Shown here: positions 9,515 through 18,695 of the stretch, one piece after another
Layout: every line of letters starts with the position of its first letter
Position numbering within the stretch: the first letter of the stretch is position 1
Assembly (NCBI GenBank): GCA_048883105.1
Contig: JBHLQY010000002.1
Span: 1-60,564 of the forward strand
DNA length: 60,564 nucleotides
Reading direction: 5' to 3'
Source: LW40-45 sp048883105
Lineage (GTDB): Archaea > Asgardarchaeota > Lokiarchaeia > Sigyniarchaeales > SOKP01
Program-made: the position numbers and the translations under genes
Notes under the pieces: generated by a model
Databases searched by the model: none
What the model was told of the DNA's origin: nothing
The model's input: only the letters and a program-made list of their open reading frames with translations

Positions 9515-10393
9515 ATGGAAGCTGCTCGACTTCTCACTAAAGTTGATAAAGAAGATTTGAGAATTTTAATGGCAATAGAACTCGGAATGAAGAGGTCTAA
9601 GTATGCAACGGTAAATAACATTAAGTTTTATTCAAGGTATCCAATGGAAGAGACATTATTTAGACTAAAAAAAGTCCACAAATTAGATTTAATAATCAGA
9701 GATTCGTCTACATATGAAATTGGATATACTCTCAATTCAAAAGCTTATGATCTTTTAGCATTACATACATTAGTAGAAAAAAATATAATAAGTCAATTAG
9801 GTCCTATTTTAGGGAAGGGTAAGGAATCGGATGTATACAGTTGTATGGATGATAATGAAAATATCTACGCTATAAAAATATATCGAATAGGTAGAACGAG
9901 TTTTAAAAATATTAAAAAATTTAGAAATTTGATTGGTGAAAGAGTCCATTTCTCGTGGCTTTACGTGAATAGGCTTGCTGCTAAAAAGGAGTTCGAAGCA
10001 CTTGAAAAGATTTATAATCTTAATTTAAACACTCCTAAACCAATTGGATATAATAGACACATAGTTGTAATGGAATATTTAAGAGGAAAAGAATTGGCTT
10101 ATTATAAGAGTATTGACAAACCCGAGTACATATTTAAAGAGATTATTAACCAAATGATAATAATTTATAAAAAAGCTAACATTGTTCATGGTGATTTGGG
10201 AGAATTTAATGTCGTTGTGGATGAGAAAGGAAATATATTAATAATAGATTGGCTACAATGGGTTCCTAGTGACCATCCAAACGCAAAAAAAATCCTTAAA
10301 CGAGATATTGAGAATTTATGTAATTATTTTAAGAAGAAATTTAAAATTAAAAGTGATAGCAAGGAGATTTTATTAAAATTTTATCAAAAATAA
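9515..10393 (+). CDS. rio2: RIO2-type atypical protein kinase
   Basis: The protein is 292 aa. Residues 1 to about 90 form the N-terminal winged-helix domain that distinguishes RIO2 from RIO1. The RIO kinase domain follows, with nucleotide loop GKGKESDVY (about 100-108), catalytic Lys in YAIKIYR (K121), catalytic loop HGDLGEFN (about 225-232) and metal-binding Asp in IIDWLQWV (D245). RIO2 acts in late small-subunit ribosome maturation in archaea and eukaryotes. The gene is monocistronic by context. It is separated from porB by 169 bases of AT-rich sequence containing no other gene. Confidence 0.93.
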   Translation: MEAARLLTKVDKEDLRILMAIELGMKRSKYATVNNIKFYSRYPMEETLFRLKKVHKLDLIIRDSSTYEIGYTLNSKAYDLLALHTLVEKNIISQLGPILGKGKESDVYSCMDDNENIYAIKIYRIGRTSFKNIKKFRNLIGERVHFSWLYVNRLAAKKEFEALEKIYNLNLNTPKPIGYNRHIVVMEYLRGKELAYYKSIDKPEYIFKEIINQMIIIYKKANIVHGDLGEFNVVVDEKGNILIIDWLQWVPSDHPNAKKILKRDIENLCNYFKKKFKIKSDSKEILLKFYQK

Positions 10394-10402
10394 TATTTTA
10401 CT

Positions 10403-11020
10403 TCAAGTTTTTAGCTTTTTTCCTTGAATTATAACATCTTCTACAATTTCTTTATTAAGAATTTGAAGTTCGAAGATTTTCGATTTTAATAGTGAGATTA
10501 ATTTATTCAAATCCAAATTTTTATTTAAGATTGAGAATTTTATATCGGCATCGTCTTTAACTACTCTAAGCATTTCTTTAACACCGTCAATAATGTGAGG
10601 TAGATTTTGCAGAGAAGTAAGAGAAAAAACTGAATTAAAGATATTACTTCTGATTGGTAAATTTTCCAAATCAGATAAAATTAGATGAATTTTATTTCCT
10701 ATTTTCTTATCTTTATTGAAATTCTTCGATTTGAAAATCTTTAGCATATTGATTGAAATATCAATCGCAATATAAGAATAAAATGCTGTTTTGATTTGTT
10801 CTAGTGAGTTAATTATGAAATCGTATAGTAAACCAGTTCCACAACCGGCATCTAATATAATTTTCCCTCCCACTGTGTAGCTCTTTAGGACAATTTTATA
10901 TTTATTATATTGAATTTCCTTATATCTTCTCTCATAGTAATCTGAAGTTGAATTGTATTTAATTATAATCTCTTTTTTCTTATTCTGGTTCTCTCTCCTT
11001 TTTTTCAAAAAAATAACCAA
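10403..11020 (-). CDS. Class I SAM-dependent methyltransferase
   Basis: The 205-aa protein has the SAM-binding motif ILDAGCGTG (about residues 53-61), then an acidic motif II in YIAIDISINML, and LILSDLENLP as motif III/IV. The substrate is unknown. The fold matches small methyltransferases of the type 11 family. The start is a TTG, since an in-frame stop lies two codons upstream and no ATG precedes the SAM motif. It converges on the rio2 gene with only 9 bases between the stops. A function in RNA or quinone-like methylation cannot be told apart here. Confidence 0.75.
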   Translation of the reverse strand: MVIFLKKRRENQNKKKEIIIKYNSTSDYYERRYKEIQYNKYKIVLKSYTVGGKIILDAGCGTGLLYDFIINSLEQIKTAFYSYIAIDISINMLKIFKSKNFNKDKKIGNKIHLILSDLENLPIRSNIFNSVFSLTSLQNLPHIIDGVKEMLRVVKDDADIKFSILNKNLDLNKLISLLKSKIFELQILNKEIVEDVIIQGKKLKT

Positions 11021-11137
11021 TGAAATTTAAAATAGGTTAATATCAGATAATAAGGTTTTTATTCAAAAAAATTTATCTTTAAATAGTTTAATAATAATTT
11101 TTTATTTTGAAAAGGTATAAAAAGGGATAAAGTTAGG

Positions 11138-11401
11138 ATGTCACTTAATAATAATCCACAAAGAAAATCGAAAAATCCATTAACAATATTGCAAAACGCC
11201 CAAAAGTCAAAAATTTTATTACGATTGAAGGACGGTACGGAGTATAGAGGAATATTAAAGGAGATCGATGCATATATGAATATGATTTTAGAAGACGCCA
11301 CAGAAATTATGAATGGAAGCCCAATTGCGAAGTACAATGAGATCTTTATTCGTGGGAATAATTTATTGTTTGTGAAACCGGACGCAAGTGAGATCATGTA
11401 A
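11138..11401 (+). CDS. Sm-like archaeal protein (LSm)
   Basis: The protein is 87 aa and carries the two Sm motifs. Sm1 includes LRLKDGTEYRGILKEID and a following MNMILEDA, and Sm2 is IRGNNLLFVKP. Archaeal LSm proteins form heptameric rings that bind U-rich RNA and act in RNA metabolism. A basic, probably disordered N-terminal extension of about 15 residues precedes the fold. A purine-rich stretch with a TATA-like sequence (about 11115-11122) lies just upstream, although it is nearer the ATG than a standard promoter element would be. Confidence 0.92.
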   Translation: MSLNNNPQRKSKNPLTILQNAQKSKILLRLKDGTEYRGILKEIDAYMNMILEDATEIMNGSPIAKYNEIFIRGNNLLFVKPDASEIM

Positions 11402-11458
11402 AATAAGAGATAATATCAATATTAAAACTAATTTTTCTTATAAGTTGATAAATAGAAA

Positions 11459-11914
11459 TTGTGTCCTCAAAATTCTAATAGTGAATTAACCTCTAATCTC
11501 ATTTCAATCGTTGGTTATGGGACATTTATAACACAAGGGTACTGGAAAAAAAAGAATAATGTTGAGGTCTGCCTTATAAAGGATTTCATTAGAATTTTTC
11601 CGAAAGGAAATTGGTTTCCTTACGCTTTACCTTGCAAACACTTTTCTTTTTGGGCTCTAAGATTTTGTGTTTTAGAAGAAGAATTAGACGAATTAGATCG
11701 ATATGAAGGAGTGGATGCTGGATTATTTCAACGAATTAAAATTTCAATTTTATTAAAAAATGACAGGAATGTGAACGCATTCATGTATATTCCTACAAAT
11801 GACACAGTAAAATCCCTAAATTTAAATTTTGATATCGACAAAACTGATAGATGGAAAGAGGAAATTAAAAAGATTCCAGAAGTTGTAAAAAAATTTCCTG
11901 AATTAATTTTATAA
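11459..11914 (+). CDS. Gamma-glutamylcyclotransferase-like (AIG2 family) protein
   Basis: The 151-aa protein shows the family's substrate loop as VGYGTFITQGYW near residue 20, and the acidic segment LDELDRYEGVD, which matches the conserved catalytic Glu region of AIG2/GGCT-like folds. Members cleave gamma-glutamyl or gamma-glutamylamine bonds, but many have unknown substrates. The start is TTG, because a stop codon lies just upstream in frame and no ATG or GTG precedes the fold. It follows the LSm gene by 57 bases and overlaps the phosphatase gene on the opposite strand by 6 bases. Confidence 0.75.
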   Translation: MCPQNSNSELTSNLISIVGYGTFITQGYWKKKNNVEVCLIKDFIRIFPKGNWFPYALPCKHFSFWALRFCVLEEELDELDRYEGVDAGLFQRIKISILLKNDRNVNAFMYIPTNDTVKSLNLNFDIDKTDRWKEEIKKIPEVVKKFPELIL

Positions 11915-12814
11915 TAGTTCTAGAGTTTTAGGGATAATTCTATTATTTCTTATTATCGCATAAGAAGCAGGATTCGGTGAAAAATCTCCACGATAGTTTG
12001 CTGCGGAAAATATTGAAAGTAATCGTCCGTTGAAAAACCATTTATAACCCTCTGGAAAGCATTCATGGGCTCGAATAAGGTATTTAAGATTATTTGACTC
12101 CATGAAATTATCGAAAACATCCTCACCAAAAAACTTAATTCCAGGCCCTCTAAAACTTCCCTTAAAACCCCGTAACCCAGATTGTTTTGGATCATTCCAT
12201 AAAATTTGGAAAATACCTTCATTAATCGTTTTTAAAATAGAATCATCAATATTGCTAAGTTTTAATCCCTTTAATTTATTCAAGATATCTATATCTTCAG
12301 GAATTCCTCCATGTAAACATAAAATTAAATTATTGACGATCGCGCACATAGGAAGCATATTATAAACTGCTAAAATTTCGCTAAATTTATTATAATCCTT
12401 AAATCTTTGGAGGAAATCATAAAAAAATCCATATGCTTGGTTCATCTCTAAGGTCTCGTGATTTCCTCTTAATATGTAAAAACTATCATGTTTAAGAATT
12501 TTTAAAGCTAAAACTACAATTAAACATTCCAATTGATTCGCTCCCCTATCAACTATGTCTCCTAACGATATTACCAATTTAGGTTTTTGTTGATTAATTA
12601 TATCTATAATCTTCATCAATGTCTGCATATTACCATGGATATCACCAAGAACAAAAGCTTCCTCCGAATTGTCTAAGCCAAATTCCAATAATAGAGGCTC
12701 ATCTTTAAATATATCTCTGGCTTGTTTCAAAATTTCTGAAATTATATCGAAATCAAGATTAGTGATAGATTCTGGCGTTTTAATTAATTTTTGTAAAAAA
12801 GAATTATCAATCAA
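11909..12814 (-). CDS. PPP-family serine/threonine protein phosphatase (eukaryote-like)
   Basis: The 301-aa protein has the whole PPP signature in order: GDIHG (57-61), GDIVDRG (85-91), LRGNHE (115-120), HGG (168-170), the RAHE segment and FSAANYRG near the C-terminus. LRGNHE together with the FSAxNY loop is typical of eukaryotic PP1/PP2A/PP2B rather than bacterial PrpA-like enzymes. It should be a cytoplasmic metal-dependent phosphoprotein phosphatase. The start is a TTG. The gene ends inside the last codons of the convergent AIG2-like gene. No kinase is adjacent, although RIO2 is 1.5 kb away. Confidence 0.92.
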   Translation of the reverse strand: MIDNSFLQKLIKTPESITNLDFDIISEILKQARDIFKDEPLLLEFGLDNSEEAFVLGDIHGNMQTLMKIIDIINQQKPKLVISLGDIVDRGANQLECLIVVLALKILKHDSFYILRGNHETLEMNQAYGFFYDFLQRFKDYNKFSEILAVYNMLPMCAIVNNLILCLHGGIPEDIDILNKLKGLKLSNIDDSILKTINEGIFQILWNDPKQSGLRGFKGSFRGPGIKFFGEDVFDNFMESNNLKYLIRAHECFPEGYKWFFNGRLLSIFSAANYRGDFSPNPASYAIIRNNRIIPKTLELL

Positions 12815-12937
12815 TACGCATACCTGTTATATATAAACTAGACAATTTTAATGGAATAGTATTTCTACAATTATAAAACTATCTTTGTATAATATTATAA
12901 GTAAGGAACTTAAAATGATAAAATTATAATCGATAAA

Positions 12938-15007
12938 ATGGAATTTTTAAATGAGTTAATTGATAATTTCGAGAATCAAAAGATTATAAGTTTTAGAAAT
13001 AAAAGAACTTCTGGTGTTGTTTATACACCAAATGAAATTGCTGATTTTATTGTAAAAAGTATATTTAAAATTTGCATCAAAGATTTACTCCAATTATATG
13101 GATATTTTACGAAAGAATTGGATATCCATAATATAATTCAAATTTTAGTTAGCAATGAGGAATTAAAGGAAGTCATAAATAAGAAGATTGAAAATATTAA
13201 GATTTTAGATCCTTCTTGTGGTTCTGGAAGATTTTTAATTTCTGTAGCAAAATTATTATACAATTTAAGGAAGAAAATTAATCCTAGTTTGAAAGAATTT
13301 GACTTGAAAAAGAAAATTATTCAAAATAATATTTATGGAATAGACATTGATAAATCTACATGCTATATCTCAAAATTAAGGTTAATGAATTGGGTATATT
13401 CAGATCAATCAGATCAAACATTATATCAAAATATTATAGAAACTGATTTAAAAAACCTAAATACAAATGATATTGGGAAAATTATTCAACAATATGATGT
13501 AAAATTTAATGTTTATAATTTGGATTATCTATTAGAATTTGATAAAGATAATTATTTTGATTTTATAATTGGAAATCCTCCCTATATTGAAAATAAGAAA
13601 TTAAAAAACACCTTATACAAAAAACAGTTATATAAAAAGTTCTACTCGGCTTATCGGTTATTTGACATTTCAATTTTATTTATTGAAAAATCTTTACAAG
13701 TATTAAAAAAAAATATAGGATACCTTTCATTTATTTTACCTAATAAATTTTTATCTTCGGATTACGGTATTAAAATAAGAGATTTATTAATAAATAAAAC
13801 AGAACTTATAGAGATTATTAATATTTCCTCATTACCTGTTTTTCACAAAAAAGCAACATATCCCGTAATCCTCTCTCTTAAAAATAGATTTCCAAGTGGT
13901 TCTAATGAAATAATCATAAAAACTTATAGTGATATCGGGGAAATCTTTAAATCCAATGTTTCAAAATTCTTTATTTTATCTCAGAAATTAATTAATCAAC
14001 TTCCATCTAAAGTTATTCCAATTTCAGGTAATATAGAATTAATTAATCACCTCTATTCTAAATTTAAAACGATTTCAGAGACGTTTAATGATTTAAAAAT
14101 TATATATAGACCATTTGGGTTTTTGAAATACAGCAAATTTTTTGATAATATCAGTGAAAAAAGAAAATCTAAAAAAGATCTACTTCTAATTGGAACCGGA
14201 AATGTAGGAAAATATCATCTAAAATATAAAAAGCGAATTAAAATAGCTAAAAAAGATATAAAAGTTTCATATTTCAATTATAAACCAGATTTTCAAGATA
14301 TTTGGGATGACCTCAGCAGTGAAAAAATAATATTTAGAGAAATCGCTAAGGATTTGACATGTGTATTTGATCTTGGTGTTTTGACGAACATCACAGGACT
14401 ATACTTTATTAGAATTCCCTCAATCGATATAAATAAACTATTTTGTCTCATGACGATCTTAAATTCTAAATTCATAGATACAGTTTTTAAAAGCCTTTTT
14501 AGCACTTTGCATATGTCAGGAGGTTATTTAAGGTTCAACGGAAGTTTCATTAAAAGATTGCCAATGCCTAACCAGTTTCCAGTTTCTTTATATCATATAG
14601 GAAAGGTTATTCAATTTCTTTCGCAATTGAAATATGAAATGAATACTCAATCAGAATTGAAGATTTTTAGAGAAATAAATACCACAAATATTAAAACATA
14701 TTTAGATTTCTTTAAAAAATTAGCAAATTCCTTAGTTTTTTTATTATACTTAGAAGAAAACTACGAGAAATCGAATAAATCCTATAATTTTTTATATAAT
14801 ATTTTATATTCAGAAGATTATTTTCCTAATATTCAATTAAAATATTTAACACCTCGTTTTAATTTGGCAAATTTTAAAATTTTTCCTTTTGAAAAATTAA
14901 AATCAGAACTACTCCAAATTACAAATTTGTACAATAAAATAAAAGCGAATAAAAAAATACAGATAGAAATAGAGAATATAATGAAATTTTCTCCTTCTTA
15001 TTTATAA
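12938..15007 (+). CDS. Eco57I-like (type IIG-like) adenine-specific DNA methylase
   Basis: The 689-aa protein carries DPSCGSGRF (motif I, about residue 91) and NPPY (motif IV, about residue 213), the hallmarks of N6-adenine DNA methyltransferases of the gamma class. A long C-terminal half follows that resembles the TaqI-type target-recognition domain, as in Eco57I-like enzymes. I see no PD-(D/E)xK nuclease segment at the N-terminus, where type IIG enzymes usually keep it, and no separate restriction gene is next to it. It may be a solitary methylase or one that lost its nuclease. It starts about 120 bases from the divergent phosphatase gene. Confidence 0.85.
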   Translation: MEFLNELIDNFENQKIISFRNKRTSGVVYTPNEIADFIVKSIFKICIKDLLQLYGYFTKELDIHNIIQILVSNEELKEVINKKIENIKILDPSCGSGRFLISVAKLLYNLRKKINPSLKEFDLKKKIIQNNIYGIDIDKSTCYISKLRLMNWVYSDQSDQTLYQNIIETDLKNLNTNDIGKIIQQYDVKFNVYNLDYLLEFDKDNYFDFIIGNPPYIENKKLKNTLYKKQLYKKFYSAYRLFDISILFIEKSLQVLKKNIGYLSFILPNKFLSSDYGIKIRDLLINKTELIEIINISSLPVFHKKATYPVILSLKNRFPSGSNEIIIKTYSDIGEIFKSNVSKFFILSQKLINQLPSKVIPISGNIELINHLYSKFKTISETFNDLKIIYRPFGFLKYSKFFDNISEKRKSKKDLLLIGTGNVGKYHLKYKKRIKIAKKDIKVSYFNYKPDFQDIWDDLSSEKIIFREIAKDLTCVFDLGVLTNITGLYFIRIPSIDINKLFCLMTILNSKFIDTVFKSLFSTLHMSGGYLRFNGSFIKRLPMPNQFPVSLYHIGKVIQFLSQLKYEMNTQSELKIFREINTTNIKTYLDFFKKLANSLVFLLYLEENYEKSNKSYNFLYNILYSEDYFPNIQLKYLTPRFNLANFKIFPFEKLKSELLQITNLYNKIKANKKIQIEIENIMKFSPSYL

Positions 15008-15088
15008 ACATAAATATATAAATACTTAAGAAATATATAATTTAGGATATATATATAATTAATATAACTTTGTTTATTTGGTGTTGTA

Positions 15089-16054
15089 ATGAAAGAATTA
15101 AAAAACAAATATGTGAGAAGCGTGATAAAGCTTGGTAATTCTTACGCGATGACATTTCCGCAAGAATGGACAAATCAAGCTAACTTGAAAGAGAAATCTG
15201 AAGTAACATTATATCCAATCGATGACAGATCAATTATTATAAGAACATTTGATAAGGAAAAAAAGACAATTTTCAATATCGATGGAAATGAATGGCCTGT
15301 TAAATTAATAAAACAAGCTATAATCTCTGCTTTTAAATTAAATGTAGACGAGATTTACATAAAATATAATGATGATAATCAAGAAGACATTTACAAACTC
15401 ATAATTAATTTGGAAAGGGAAACTATAGGTTTTGATTTCAAAGATAATTCTGAAAGAAAAGAATTTTTTATAAATTTCTTATTAGACACATCAAGCAAAC
15501 CGTTTCAAGATATATTAATGGATCTCTCAGAAGTCTTTAGAAGAATTATAAAAAATGTCATTGAAGGGATAACTAAAAAGAATAGTGAATTATTATTGGC
15601 AGAGATAGAACGCAAATATAGTCTAGGAACGAGGATTCTTATTACAGGTCTTAGCGACTATCCTGTATCAGAAGGTTATCGAAATATACCTTTAATTAGA
15701 TTTCTTGGCGATAGGGTTATGCTCCTCTATATTAGAGATTTTATTAACGAGGCTTTAACTTTAAAGCTCATATCGAATGATATAATTAAAAAATTTTCAG
15801 AAATTTTAATTAAAATCCCAAGCTTGTTAATTAATTTAATTAAAAATTATGATAATATAAATCTAGATTCAATTTCAAACTTTCAAGGATATTTAAGTAA
15901 ATTAGGAATGATGCTCGAGAATTTTGCATATGAGGAATCAAATATAGAAGTGCAGCAAGTTAGAAATAAAATTAAATATTATTTGAATAGTTTCCAAAAC
16001 TTTTTCGATATCGGAATAACACGACTTATAGAATCTGAGATCGGTATGGTATAA
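15089..16054 (+). CDS. AbrB-PhoU fusion, archaeal phosphate-uptake-type regulator
   Basis: The 321-aa protein starts with a SpoVT/AbrB DNA-binding domain (VIKLGNSYAMTFPQEW to about residue 50). Helical PhoU-like repeats follow to the end. In archaea this combination is annotated as phosphate uptake regulator PhoU. No pst transporter genes are nearby, so its target is unclear. The intergenic region before it (15008-15088) holds several TATA-like stretches. It follows the methylase on the same strand but with 81 bases between them. Confidence 0.8.
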   Translation: MKELKNKYVRSVIKLGNSYAMTFPQEWTNQANLKEKSEVTLYPIDDRSIIIRTFDKEKKTIFNIDGNEWPVKLIKQAIISAFKLNVDEIYIKYNDDNQEDIYKLIINLERETIGFDFKDNSERKEFFINFLLDTSSKPFQDILMDLSEVFRRIIKNVIEGITKKNSELLLAEIERKYSLGTRILITGLSDYPVSEGYRNIPLIRFLGDRVMLLYIRDFINEALTLKLISNDIIKKFSEILIKIPSLLINLIKNYDNINLDSISNFQGYLSKLGMMLENFAYEESNIEVQQVRNKIKYYLNSFQNFFDIGITRLIESEIGMV

Positions 16055-16153
16055 TTTTTAATCTTTAAAAACCATAAAATCTAAATTTTAATTTTAATTT
16101 TGAACATTAAAAATTTTAAATTTAATCCAATTAAAACTATTAGTGAATAATTA

Positions 16154-16528
16154 ATGGCTAAAAAAAAGAAACTACCAGCAGAGACAGAAAATGATGAAAT
16201 CCCTTCAGGTAAAATTGATGAAGATGGAGATGAAATTTTAGATTTATATGATGAAAAAGATGACTTAACTGAAGATTTAATCTACGACCTTAGTGAAATA
16301 GAAGATGAGATGTTAGTCGATGAGACTGAAGATGAGGAATTTGGCTATGAAGTTAATGAAGTCGAAAAAATGATGAGAAAAATTAAGTGCGAACCTTGTC
16401 CAGGCAGTGATAGTAAGCCAGAATGTAAAGTTAGAGATGATTTTGGGTGTCCGCCTGGAAAAGAATCAAAAAAGAAGCCCTGGACCGAAGCAGAAAGAAA
16501 AAGATCGGGAAAAAGTAAGAAAAAATAA
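16154..16528 (+). CDS. Unknown polyampholyte protein with a small Cys cluster
   Basis: I do not recognise this 124-aa protein. It has a Lys-rich start (MAKKKK), a long acidic stretch of mostly D and E (about residues 15-75), a short segment with four Cys (CEPC, then PEC and FGC, about 79-98), and a Lys/Arg-rich tail ending in GKSKKK. It is probably mostly disordered, with the Cys cluster perhaps binding zinc. It lies 11 bases before an alpha/beta hydrolase gene in the same direction, so the two are likely co-transcribed. Confidence 0.6.
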   Translation: MAKKKKLPAETENDEIPSGKIDEDGDEILDLYDEKDDLTEDLIYDLSEIEDEMLVDETEDEEFGYEVNEVEKMMRKIKCEPCPGSDSKPECKVRDDFGCPPGKESKKKPWTEAERKRSGKSKKK

Positions 16529-16538
16529 CTTATTTCGC

Positions 16539-17522
16539 ATGCTAACTAAAATTAAAAAGTATTTCATTTTATTTATCATTGATATTTTAATTAGTGCGTT
16601 TATTTGGCATATAAATGCTTCCTGGGGAAATACTTTTTGGACTTGTTTAATTTTATCTACTACAACTTTTTTAATCATCTTTACACCTTTTCAAATTTAT
16701 TTTAGTTGGAGAGATATATATTTTGATAGATGGGAAAATCTATATTTAAAAGAGCTCGAGATTTCAAAAGTAAAAGTTAAGGTTGAGGGTGGATATTTAT
16801 ATGCCGATTTAATAAAATCGAAAAATCAAGAGGCCAGAAACTCAAAAAATACTGTAGTAATTATTAGCCCTGGTTTTTCTGACAAAAAAGAAAGCCTTCA
16901 ATATTATTATTTTCCTTTAGCATATCATGGTTATATAATTTTAGCTTACGATGCGAGAGGGATTGGAGAATCTAAAAAAGCGGGTAATAGAAGCGACTTT
17001 TTAAAACGAATAGATGATTTTATTAGAATAATCGAATGGCTAAAAACTAGTGATAAGTTTAGCCAAATGAAGATTTATTCGGTTGGTTTAAGTATTGGAG
17101 CCTTAACTGTATTATGCGGAGGTTTTCCAAATAAAGATGTTGATAAAATAATTGCTATTTCTTCAATGTCAGATTATAAAAAAAATATATTAGAATCAAA
17201 TCTAATAGTTAAGTTAAGTTACTTAATGAAAGGTATTAGTTTTTCTCCTGATGATATAGAAAATCGGAAGTTATCTCCATCAATCTTAATTAAAGATATA
17301 AGAAACTCTCTCTCTGAAGTTGAATGGAAACTTTTCTCAGAAAGAGTTTTGTTAATACACACCAGAAACGATAAGATAATTCCATTCAAAAATTTTGAAG
17401 AAAATTGTCTAATTTTAGAGTCCTCCGATAAAAATCAAGTAATTCTATCAAAAGGAGGGCATACACAAAAAAAAAATGAATTAGTTTTAGTTGGAGCCAC
17501 TCTTAGATTTTTTAATGAATAA
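16539..17522 (+). CDS. Membrane-anchored alpha/beta hydrolase
   Basis: The protein is 327 aa from the ATG at 16539. The frame is open further upstream into the previous gene, but those residues are shadow coding. Two hydrophobic segments at residues about 7-25 and 33-53 should anchor it in the membrane. The alpha/beta hydrolase domain has nucleophile motif GLSIGA, acidic residue in HTRNDKIIPF and catalytic His in KGGHTQ near the end, so the triad is complete. The substrate is unknown. Its stop is directly next to the stop of the convergent M14 peptidase gene. Confidence 0.82.
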   Translation: MLTKIKKYFILFIIDILISAFIWHINASWGNTFWTCLILSTTTFLIIFTPFQIYFSWRDIYFDRWENLYLKELEISKVKVKVEGGYLYADLIKSKNQEARNSKNTVVIISPGFSDKKESLQYYYFPLAYHGYIILAYDARGIGESKKAGNRSDFLKRIDDFIRIIEWLKTSDKFSQMKIYSVGLSIGALTVLCGGFPNKDVDKIIAISSMSDYKKNILESNLIVKLSYLMKGISFSPDDIENRKLSPSILIKDIRNSLSEVEWKLFSERVLLIHTRNDKIIPFKNFEENCLILESSDKNQVILSKGGHTQKKNELVLVGATLRFFNE

Positions 17523-18683
17523 TCAAAATGTTTTAATCAATGTTAAAATCGATTCAACAGCTAATTCAATACTTAAGTTGATTGATTTTAATTTTTTTTC
17601 AAAATAATTTGAATTGTTTTGAGATTTTTCAATTTCATTAAAAAGATCAAAAAATTGCTTTTGACTTTCTAGTTCCATAGAAAATACGTTAGATCGGGAT
17701 GTAGCATCTCCCATCATTACAAGACATCCATGATCATGGAAATGTTTAACTGCAGTATAATTAGTTTCCCAGAGTTTATCTTTTAACTTATTATAAACTT
17801 TTTTTGCTACATTCTCGCAACAATCTTTGCTTTTCTCGCTGTGGCAAAAGTAAAAAGGCAATTTGTCCTTATTTGTTGTCATGTATTCTAATAATTTTTC
17901 GAAAACTGTATCTAATTGTTTAATACTTAAGCTTATATGATTATGGTTTGCGGAAGGGGTGCATTTAAAAAATAGAGGTTTTTTATAATATTTTATATGA
18001 TAAAGCTCCATTACGTTTAGTATAATACCTTCTTTGAGCCAATGATCAAATTTATAGCTGATAGACTCTTTCATTAAGTTCTTACTCAATTCTTTTGGAA
18101 TTCTTTCAAGAAGAGATGTTTCATGAAAATCTAATATATAAATAGGCATATTTTCTTTTTCCCAGTATTTCTTGAGTATTTTTTTCACAATATTAGCATG
18201 TTCTGGAATAGGATATTCAATATGATCATCATTATAATTGTTATAATCAGGAGCAAATGTTCTACGCCAGAATCTATTAAGATTCGTCCCGTCTTTTAAA
18301 TAATACCCAGATTTATTGTGTATAGAAGGGTTGAGGAAACCGTAAGGGTTCATTAATGGAAAAAAAATTAAAATCTGGTCTTCCTTTAAAATTTCATTTA
18401 CTGAGATTTTTTGATTTTGAACCATTTTAAGAAATTCTAAAATACCAAATAATCCATTATATTCATTATGTTGAGCACCAACAAAGATTTTTACATATTT
18501 AACTTTATCAATATCAAAATCTTTCCCGATATATATGATAGGGAGAGTGCCCTCTGAGACAATGAATGTCTCATAAACTACATCATTTAAATTATTTAGG
18601 TGCTCTAAAAAATTTAAAATTTTTTCAAATAACTTTTGTCTTCTGGATATATTTAACAAGTCTTTTAAGGTTTCAAGTTTCAT
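17523..18683 (-). CDS. M14-type zinc carboxypeptidase / succinylglutamate desuccinylase-like protein
   Basis: The 386-aa protein has the M14 zinc site: HxxE in AQHNEYNG (H72, E75) and the third ligand His in ILDFHET (H187). It also has NLNR (substrate carboxylate binding, about 134-137) and a probable catalytic Glu in SMELE (about 337). Proteins of this type remove C-terminal or side-chain-linked amino acids, or split N-acyl amino acids. It lies 12 bases downstream of an ATP-grasp ligase gene in the same direction. Together they could add and remove an amino acid on a protein or small molecule. No signal peptide is seen, so it is probably cytoplasmic. Confidence 0.82.
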   Translation of the reverse strand: MKLETLKDLLNISRRQKLFEKILNFLEHLNNLNDVVYETFIVSEGTLPIIYIGKDFDIDKVKYVKIFVGAQHNEYNGLFGILEFLKMVQNQKISVNEILKEDQILIFFPLMNPYGFLNPSIHNKSGYYLKDGTNLNRFWRRTFAPDYNNYNDDHIEYPIPEHANIVKKILKKYWEKENMPIYILDFHETSLLERIPKELSKNLMKESISYKFDHWLKEGIILNVMELYHIKYYKKPLFFKCTPSANHNHISLSIKQLDTVFEKLLEYMTTNKDKLPFYFCHSEKSKDCCENVAKKVYNKLKDKLWETNYTAVKHFHDHGCLVMMGDATSRSNVFSMELESQKQFFDLFNEIEKSQNNSNYFEKKLKSINLSIELAVESILTLIKTF

Positions 18684-18695
18684 AATTTTTCAATT

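Noticed and set aside
11059..11397. 112-aa frame on the minus strand opposite the LSm gene
   Set aside because: The plus-strand frame encodes a clear Sm fold with both motifs. The minus-strand product is hydrophobic and matches nothing I know, so it is a shadow.
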